This document shows, in pieces, positions 1-4,578 of a DNA stretch of 7,142 nt (its first letter is position 1; every line of letters starts with the position of its first letter). This stretch comes from Nocardioides sp. (GTDB lineage Bacteria > Actinomycetota > Actinomycetes > Propionibacteriales > Nocardioidaceae). The notes under the pieces are model-generated. The model did not search any database. It was not told where the DNA came from and saw only the letters and a program-made list of their open reading frames with translations. Where the stretch lies: the NCBI GenBank assembly GCA_023252065.1, contig JAHEXO010000108.1, forward strand, positions 1-7,142, in the 5' to 3' direction. The translations under genes and the position numbers were made by a program.

Positions 1-776
1 TGGTGCACGACGGTGAGATGGTCGCGATCGTCGGGGCCTCCGGGTCCGGCAAGTCCACGTTGCTCCAGATCCTGGCCGGGGTCGACGCCGCGACCGCCGG
101 GCGGGCCAGGGTGGCAGGGCACGACCTGCTCGGCATGAATCGGCAGGAGCGCGTTCACTACCGCAGGCACGTCGTCGGCTTCGTCCGGCAGCAGAGCATG
201 CGCAACCTGGTGCCCTACCTCTCCGCCAGCCAGGTCGTCGACCTCCCGCTGAGCATCGCGGGCACGCCCAGCCGGGAGCGGAAGACCCGAACGGCGGAGC
301 TGCTCGACACCATGGGCGTCGCCCACTGCGCACAGCTGCGCCCTCACCAGATGTCCGGCGGCGAGCAGCAGCGAGTCGCGATCTGCGTCGCACTCGCCAA
401 CCGGCCCGCCGTACTCCTGACCGACGAGCCCACCGGCGAGCTCGACAGCACAACCGCGCAGGAGGTCTTCACGGCGTTGCGCACCGCCAACACCGAGTGG
501 GGCACCACCGTCGTGATCGTCACCCACGACACCGGCGTCAGCGGCCAGGTGGCGCGCACCGTCGCGATCCGCGACGGGCGCACGAGCAGCGAGGTGCTGC
601 GCGACCACGAGGAGGGCACCCCAGGAGTCGCGGAGGAGTTCGCGGTGATGGACCGTGCGGGTCGCGTGCAGGTGCCGCGTGAGTTCCGCGAGGCGCTCGA
701 GCTGACACATCGAGTGCGGCTGGCGCTCACCGACGACCACGTCGAGATCCGCTCCGACCGTGGCGGGGCCGAGTGA
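1..776 (+). CDS. ABC transporter ATP-binding protein, MacB/LolD type, with AbrB-like C-terminal tail (5' partial)
   Basis: Cytoplasmic ATPase that would power an FtsX/MacB-type permease. Numbering from the GTG at position 3 as residue 1: Walker A is GASGSGKS (11-18, Lys17), the Q-loop is near Gln63-Gln64, the signature is MSGGEQQR (117-124), Walker B is VLLTDE (137-142, Glu142 catalytic), the D-loop is GELD (146-149) and the H-loop is His175. All residues needed for ATP hydrolysis are present. The first visible residues (HDGEMVAIVG) correspond to the strand just before Walker A, so about 35-40 N-terminal residues lie upstream and the GTG at 3 is probably an internal valine codon. After the ATPase core, residues 215-251 form a short extension (DRAGRVQVPREFREAL, then RVRLAL and DDHVEIR) that resembles an AbrB/MazE swapped-hairpin fold. 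ATPases with such tails occur beside FtsX-type permeases in actinomycetes. The stop overlaps the next gene by 4 bases. The substrate is unknown. Confidence 0.95.
   Translation, partial: VHDGEMVAIVGASGSGKSTLLQILAGVDAATAGRARVAGHDLLGMNRQERVHYRRHVVGFVRQQSMRNLVPYLSASQVVDLPLSIAGTPSRERKTRTAELLDTMGVAHCAQLRPHQMSGGEQQRVAICVALANRPAVLLTDEPTGELDSTTAQEVFTALRTANTEWGTTVVIVTHDTGVSGQVARTVAIRDGRTSSEVLRDHEEGTPGVAEEFAVMDRAGRVQVPREFREALELTHRVRLALTDDHVEIRSDRGGAE
645..755 (+). other. AbrB/MazE-like C-terminal domain of the first ATPase
   Basis: Codes for residues 215-251 of the first ATPase, counted from position 3. It follows an acidic linker (DHEEGTPGVAEEF). The pattern Asp-Arg-Ala-Gly-Arg-Val-Gln-Val-Pro-Arg-Glu, a short helix, then a strand ending in EIR, matches the look of an AbrB/SpoVT/MazE half-barrel, in which D-x-x-G-R-x-x-x-P is the usual core. 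These domains normally dimerise, and in transcription factors they bind DNA. Fused to an ABC ATPase, the more likely role is dimerisation or regulation of the nucleotide-binding domain. The assignment rests on motif resemblance only. Confidence 0.55.
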
Positions 777-1462
777 CGGCATCGCCGGGAGCGCCGATGG
801 TCTCCGCTCGTGGGCTGTCCCGCTCGTTCGGGTCGGGCCAGACCACCGTGCACGCCCTGCGCGACGTCTCCTTCGACGTCGCCCCTGGTGAGCTGGTGGC
901 GCTGGTGGGCCGCTCGGGAGCAGGCAAGACGACCCTCCTCAACCTGCTCGGCGGGCTCGACCGCCCCGACAGCGGCACGGTGCACGTCGACGGGATCGAG
1001 GTCACCTCGCTCGGCGACGCCGCCCTGAGCACGCTGCGCCGCGAGACGGTCGCCTACGTCTTCCAGTCCTTCGGCCTGCTGCCGGCCCTCACTGCCGCCG
1101 AGAACGTCGGGGTCCCGCTCCGCCTGCGTCGTACGCCGGTCCCCGAGCGCGAGCAGCGGGCAGCGTTGCTCCTCGACCTGGTCGGGCTGCGCGAACACGC
1201 CCTGCAACGACCCGGAGAGCTGTCGGGCGGCCAGCAGCAGCGCGTGGCGATCGCCCGGGCCCTGGCCGGGTCCCCCCGGTTGCTGATCGCCGACGAGCCG
1301 ACGGGGCAGCTCGATGCCGAGACCGGGCTGGCGGTGATGGCGTTGCTCCGCGGCATCGTCGAGTCCGAGGGGGTCACCGCTGTCGTGGCCACGCACGACG
1401 CGGTGCTGGTCTCCCTCGCGGACCGGGTGCTCACGATCGCCGACGGTCGGGTCGAGGCCTGA
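773..1462 (+). CDS. ABC transporter ATP-binding protein, MacB/LolD type
   Basis: Complete 229-residue ATPase of normal length for the LolD/MacB (COG1136) family, acting on the cytoplasmic face to power a membrane permease. Motifs in order: Walker A GRSGAGKT (46-53, Lys52), Q-loop Gln98 in VFQSFGLLP, signature LSGGQQQR (150-157), Walker B LLIADE (170-175, Glu175), D-loop GQLD (178-181), H-loop His208 in ATHDA. It lacks the C-terminal tail of the preceding ATPase. Two starts are possible. GTG at 773 overlaps the upstream stop (GTGA), the usual sign of translational coupling. ATG at 797 (residue 9) is preceded by GGGAG at 787-791 with a 5-base spacer, and begins MVSARGLSRSFG, a typical family N-terminus. 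I give the longer form, but 797 may be the true start. The permease gene follows after 11 bases. The canonical motifs make the family secure; the substrate is unknown. Confidence 0.96.
   Translation: MTASPGAPMVSARGLSRSFGSGQTTVHALRDVSFDVAPGELVALVGRSGAGKTTLLNLLGGLDRPDSGTVHVDGIEVTSLGDAALSTLRRETVAYVFQSFGLLPALTAAENVGVPLRLRRTPVPEREQRAALLLDLVGLREHALQRPGELSGGQQQRVAIARALAGSPRLLIADEPTGQLDAETGLAVMALLRGIVESEGVTAVVATHDAVLVSLADRVLTIADGRVEA
787..791 (+). promoter_or_regulatory. Candidate ribosome binding site for the second ATPase (ATG at 797)
   Basis: GGGAG lies 5 bases before an in-frame ATG at 797. It pairs with the anti-Shine-Dalgarno core better than anything before the GTG at 773. It argues that translation may start 24 bases downstream of the longest possible start. 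Confidence 0.45.
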
Positions 1463-1473
1463 GTGGCCGGGCC

Positions 1474-2040
1474 GTGCTGAGGCTGGTCTTCCGCCGCGCC
1501 TGGGTCCAGCGTCGGCTGCTCGTAGCGGTCGTCCTGCTGGTCGCGGTGGCCACGACCGTGATGGGTTTCTACGCGTTGCTGCTCGGCGTGACCGGGCCGA
1601 AGGCGTTCTCCGAGCAGGTCCAGCGCTCCCAGCCGAACGACGTCGCCGTGACCGCCTACGTCGTCGGCGTGGCGGCGTCCGACCTGGAGGCCACTCGCCG
1701 CGAGGCTCGCGGCGTCGTCCGAGAGGTCCTCGCTCCACTGCACCCCTCCCTGGTCAGCACCGCCACCTCTGCGATGCGACAGATCGGTGGCTCGGGCCGG
1801 CTGGCCTACCTGGCGACGACGGACGCGCCCGCCGGCCGCGGGGCCCTGACGTCGGGTCGCTGGCCCGACGACTCGGCCCGAGGACCGGTCGAGGCGGTCG
1901 CGCCCGACGCGGCGGCGCGCACCCTGCGCCTCCACCTCGGCGACCGGCTGACGCTCGGGCCGGCCTCCCGCGCGCATCCTCGGGCAGCGACCCGCTCGAG
2001 GGCGCCGGGTTCGACCCCACCTACAACGACAGCGGGCTGA
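1474..2040 (+). CDS. N-terminal fragment of the frameshifted permease (TM1 and part of first ectodomain)
   Basis: As it stands this reading frame gives a 188-residue product. A positively charged cytoplasmic start (FRRAWVQRR) leads into a hydrophobic segment at about residues 14-39, the expected TM1 of an FtsX/MacB permease. It continues into the first extracytoplasmic domain, including SGRWPDD and LHLGDRLTLG, which match the MacB-like periplasmic core (the pattern is GLVPGDRL in the downstream paralogue). Residues up to about 167 are genuine. The last 21 or so (from HPRAATRS) are out-of-frame read-through. With only one membrane segment it could not work as a permease. GTG 1474 is the first in-frame start after the upstream gene's stop, and no strong ribosome binding site precedes it. 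Confidence 0.55.
   Translation: MLRLVFRRAWVQRRLLVAVVLLVAVATTVMGFYALLLGVTGPKAFSEQVQRSQPNDVAVTAYVVGVAASDLEATRREARGVVREVLAPLHPSLVSTATSAMRQIGGSGRLAYLATTDAPAGRGALTSGRWPDDSARGPVEAVAPDAAARTLRLHLGDRLTLGPASRAHPRAATRSRAPGSTPPTTTAG
1966..1980 (+). other. Frameshift junction in the first permease
   Basis: The coding signal moves here from the frame of 1474 to the frame one base back. Codons with G/C thirds end at GCG (1972-1974) in the first frame, and the clean run in the second begins at GCA-TCC-TCG-GGC (1974-1985). A short CG alternation (CGCGCGC, 1969-1975) lies at the junction and could favour an indel or a base-calling error. Confidence 0.75.
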
Positions 2041-2171
2041 CCGCGCCGACGTTCGGCCCCTTCCTGGTCGGGCCGACCGCCTTCGTCTCCACCGGCTTCG
2101 ACGTCACCGGCCTGCGAGTCGACGGTCACCCCGACCTGAGCAAGGCGAACGACGCCTCGCTGCGCCGAGCG

Positions 2172-4577
2172 GTGGCCTCACTGGCGGGGGCCCCAGCCCT
2201 CCTCTCGGCCCGCGCGGGCAGTGCGGCCGACGTCACCAACCTGAGCTCCGAGCTGCCCGCCACCCTGGCCCGACTCCACACGCAGCAGGCGACCACCCGG
2301 TCCGCCGTCCTGGTCGCCCTGCTGCTCGACGCGATGGTGGGGATCGCCGCGCTGGTCCTGGCCGGCCGGCTCCTCGCGGACACGCGGGCGGATGAGCGCG
2401 CCCTTCTGACCGCTCTCGGTCTCGGACCCGGGCAACAGGTGGTGGCCGCACTGGTCGAGGCGCTGCTCCTCGCCGTCGCGGCAGCGATCGTGGCATTGCC
2501 GGCGGCCGCGGTCGCCTTCGCTGCCGTGACCCACCTGCCCAACCTCCGCGCGGCCCGGCTGGCCCAGGCCCCGACCGTCACCCCGGCACTGGTCGCCACG
2601 ACGCTGGTCGGTGCCGTCGTCCTCACCCTGGCGCTGGTCGTGTCGCCCCTGGTGACGTGGGAGACCGGGCGGCTGTCCACACGGCAGCGGGCCTGGGCTC
2701 GTTCCGGCGTCGACCTGCTGCTGGTGGTCGTGGCGATCGGCGGCTGGTGGCAGCTCCGCACCCGTCCTGCGGGGGCCACGGGCGGCGACACCTTGCTGGT
2801 CGTGGCACCGGTGCTCTGCCTGGTCGCCGCGAGCATCGTGGCCGTCCGCAGCCTGCCGCCGCTCTTCGCCCTGGCAACCGCCGCGGGGTCCCGGTCGCGA
2901 TCCCTGCTCCCGGTGTCCCTCGACCCTGCCGCGCTCCGCCTCAGCGCCGGGACGGCGCTGGTCCTGCTCTCCCTGGCGTCCGCCGCGGCCACCTTCGGGG
3001 TCGCGGTGCACACGACGTGGCAGCGCTCGCAGCACGACCAGGCCGACCTGCGGGTCGGCACAGGGCTGTCACTCGCCCTCGACGCGCCTCCCACGGCGGC
3101 GGATGCTGCGCGGATCGCCGCGACCACGGTCGGGCCGCACGCCGCCGCCTCAGGGCGTGTGTCACCGGTCATCGCCCGGCCCGTGGCACTGGGTCACTAC
3201 TTCGGCACTCCCGGTGAGCCACCCGAGCTCGTCGCGCTCGACACCCGCCACGCCGGCACCCTCCTCCGAGGACGGCCCGCAGCCGGTACGACGTGGTCCG
3301 ACGTCGGCCGGAGGCTGATGCCGAGCGCTCCCGTCGGCGGTGTCCGGTTGCCCGCCGGCGGGGCCGGCGTCGCCTTGGTGGGACGTGTGACCCCGGGCGC
3401 GGTGGTGTCGGTGACCCCGAGCCTGGTAGTCCAGGACGCCACCGGCTTCCGGAGCACCCTGGAGGCGGCTGCGGTCCCGGTCGACGGCCGGGCGCATCCG
3501 TTGCCCTGGTCGGCCCCACCCCCACCGGGCCAGCGCATCGTCGCGGTCCACCTGACCTACACCGACCTCGGAAGCACCGGGGTGCCCCACGACCTGGCCC
3601 CCGTCTCGGTCACGCTGCGGGTCCCCGGCGGAGGCGGCCACCAGGGCGACTGGCAGACCCAGGCGCTCGGTCTGTCGGGAGTCGTGCTCCACCCCTCGGT
3701 CTCCGTCCGTCCCGCGCAGAGATCCACCCTCGTGACCACTCGCGCGGTCCTCCACGTCTCCTATCTCCGTTACGAGGAGGGCCGGGTGCTGGCGACCGCC
3801 TTCGCACCACCCTCCTCCGTGCCGGTCGCGGTGTCCCAGGCGCTCGTCGACGCCACCGGCACCGAGGTCGGCAGGCAGCTCTCCGCGACGGTCGGCGACA
3901 GCGTCATCCCGCTCCGGGTGATGGAGATCGTCCCGAGCGTCCCGTCGGTCCCCGGCCGGATCGCCGTCCTCGCCGACGTCGACACCGTGTCCCGCGCCCT
4001 GATCGCCACCGGACATCTCGAGCCCGCCGTGGACAGCTTCTGGTTGTCCCGCCCGATGGCACGGACGACGAGCGCCTTGAACGGCTTGAAGCTCGGGGAG
4101 GTCACGACCCGCGACCAGGTCGCCGCCGATCTGACGCACGGCCCGATGCAGGTCACGCTGCCGGTCGCCTACGCGACGGTGGCCGGGTCTGCCGTGCTGC
4201 TGCTGCTGGCCGGCGCCGTGCTCGTGGTGAGCGCGGACGAGCGACGGAGGTCGGCCGAGGTGGCGCGCCTACGGGCCATGGGGCTGCCGCGCAGCGGCGC
4301 TCGCGTGCTCGTCTTCGCCCAGCACGGCGTGCTCCTGGTCGCCCTCGTCGTCACCGGGGTGCTGATCGGCGGCGCAGGAGCCGTGGTCCTCGACCGGCTC
4401 CTGGTCCGGTCCGACCAGGGAACCGCTCCGGTGCCGCCGGCGGTGCTGGCCTGGCCCTGGACCACGGAGCTCCTGCTCGGCGGCGGTCTCGTCCTCGCCT
4501 GCCTCGTGATCGCGGCTGCCGCCGCCGCGTCACAGGTCGAGGCGTCCGACCCGGCCCGGCTGCGGACGGGTGAGTGA
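2172..4577 (+). CDS. C-terminal fragment of the frameshifted permease (two FtsX domains and the large ectodomain)
   Basis: Open frame of 801 residues from its first available start, GTG 2172. The true coding frame begins earlier, at about 1974-1980. Predicted segments: TMs at about 43-66, 91-117 and 137-160 (first FtsX domain, with the coupling-helix region DERALLTALGLGPGQ at 74-88); TMs at about 178-195, 206-228 and 258-280; an extracytoplasmic domain at about 284-659; TMs at about 661-686, 712-738 and 764-787 (second FtsX domain, coupling region ERRRSAEVARLRAMGLP). The ectodomain holds a beta-rich stretch at about 410-522. No good ribosome binding site precedes 2172, and a protein starting there would lack TM1, so independent translation into a working protein is doubtful. 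The stop lies 1 base before the next gene if that gene starts at 4579. Confidence 0.6.
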   Translation: MASLAGAPALLSARAGSAADVTNLSSELPATLARLHTQQATTRSAVLVALLLDAMVGIAALVLAGRLLADTRADERALLTALGLGPGQQVVAALVEALLLAVAAAIVALPAAAVAFAAVTHLPNLRAARLAQAPTVTPALVATTLVGAVVLTLALVVSPLVTWETGRLSTRQRAWARSGVDLLLVVVAIGGWWQLRTRPAGATGGDTLLVVAPVLCLVAASIVAVRSLPPLFALATAAGSRSRSLLPVSLDPAALRLSAGTALVLLSLASAAATFGVAVHTTWQRSQHDQADLRVGTGLSLALDAPPTAADAARIAATTVGPHAAASGRVSPVIARPVALGHYFGTPGEPPELVALDTRHAGTLLRGRPAAGTTWSDVGRRLMPSAPVGGVRLPAGGAGVALVGRVTPGAVVSVTPSLVVQDATGFRSTLEAAAVPVDGRAHPLPWSAPPPPGQRIVAVHLTYTDLGSTGVPHDLAPVSVTLRVPGGGGHQGDWQTQALGLSGVVLHPSVSVRPAQRSTLVTTRAVLHVSYLRYEEGRVLATAFAPPSSVPVAVSQALVDATGTEVGRQLSATVGDSVIPLRVMEIVPSVPSVPGRIAVLADVDTVSRALIATGHLEPAVDSFWLSRPMARTTSALNGLKLGEVTTRDQVAADLTHGPMQVTLPVAYATVAGSAVLLLLAGAVLVVSADERRRSAEVARLRAMGLPRSGARVLVFAQHGVLLVALVVTGVLIGGAGAVVLDRLLVRSDQGTAPVPPAVLAWPWTTELLLGGGLVLACLVIAAAAAASQVEASDPARLRTGE
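3399..3740 (+). other. Beta-rich insert in the second ectodomain of the first permease
   Basis: Residues about 410-522 of the C-terminal fragment alternate short hydrophobic strands with Gly, Pro and polar turns (VVSVTPSLVVQDATG, then VPVDGRAHPLPW, QRIVAVHLTYTD, SVTLRVPGG, GVVLHPSVSVRP). This reads like a beta-sandwich. The downstream paralogue has no room for such a domain in its second ectodomain (about 190 residues against about 375). The fold is inferred from pattern only. Confidence 0.45.
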
Positions 4578-4578
4578 C

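Larger units (their letters stand above)
1474..4577 (+). pseudogene. FtsX/MacB-type ABC transporter permease, interrupted by a frameshift near 1966-1980
   Basis: One permease gene is split over two frames. From GTG 1474 to about 1974 the coding frame is that of 1474. From about 1974 to the stop at 4575-4577 it is one base back, a net shift equal to losing 1 base (or 3n+1). Evidence for one gene: 1980-2171 has no start codon in the second frame yet has almost purely G/C third positions and protein-like sequence (SGSDPLEGAGFDPTYNDSG). In the first frame, codons after 1974 lose the G/C bias and hit a stop at 2038-2040. Joined, the product is about 1033 residues with the ten-segment FtsX/MacB plan: TM1, first ectodomain, three TMs, three central TMs, second ectodomain, three TMs. 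It is probably the membrane partner of the two upstream ATPases. Whether the lesion is a true mutation or a sequencing error cannot be told from the sequence. No canonical slippery heptamer was seen. Confidence 0.82.

Noticed and set aside
3..5. GTG at position 3 as the true start of the first ATPase
   Set aside because: The ATPase core would lack its first strands. The residue fits the valine that usually precedes this block, so the gene is cut by the window edge.
344..1738. 464-residue open frame on the - strand
   Set aside because: Antisense to two ATPases with complete motifs. The translation is Arg- and Pro-rich without family features.
1960..1985. Programmed -1 ribosomal frameshift
   Set aside because: The direction fits a -1 shift, but there is no slippery heptamer at the junction, and the paralogue comparison suggests missing residues.
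1954..1985. Direct repeat CTCGGGC at 1954-1960 and 1979-1985 as the cause of the lesion
   Set aside because: The copies are 25 bases apart. A duplication of 25 bases would shift the frame the wrong way, and a deletion between repeats would have left only one copy. Such short GC words recur by chance here.
2126..3172. 348-residue open frame on the - strand
   Set aside because: Antisense to permease transmembrane segments; low-complexity Ala/Arg/Ser/Thr translation.
3293..4573. 426-residue open frame on the + strand in an alternate frame
   Set aside because: Arg/Gly/Pro-rich frame overlapping the permease, which shows clear FtsX segments in its own frame.
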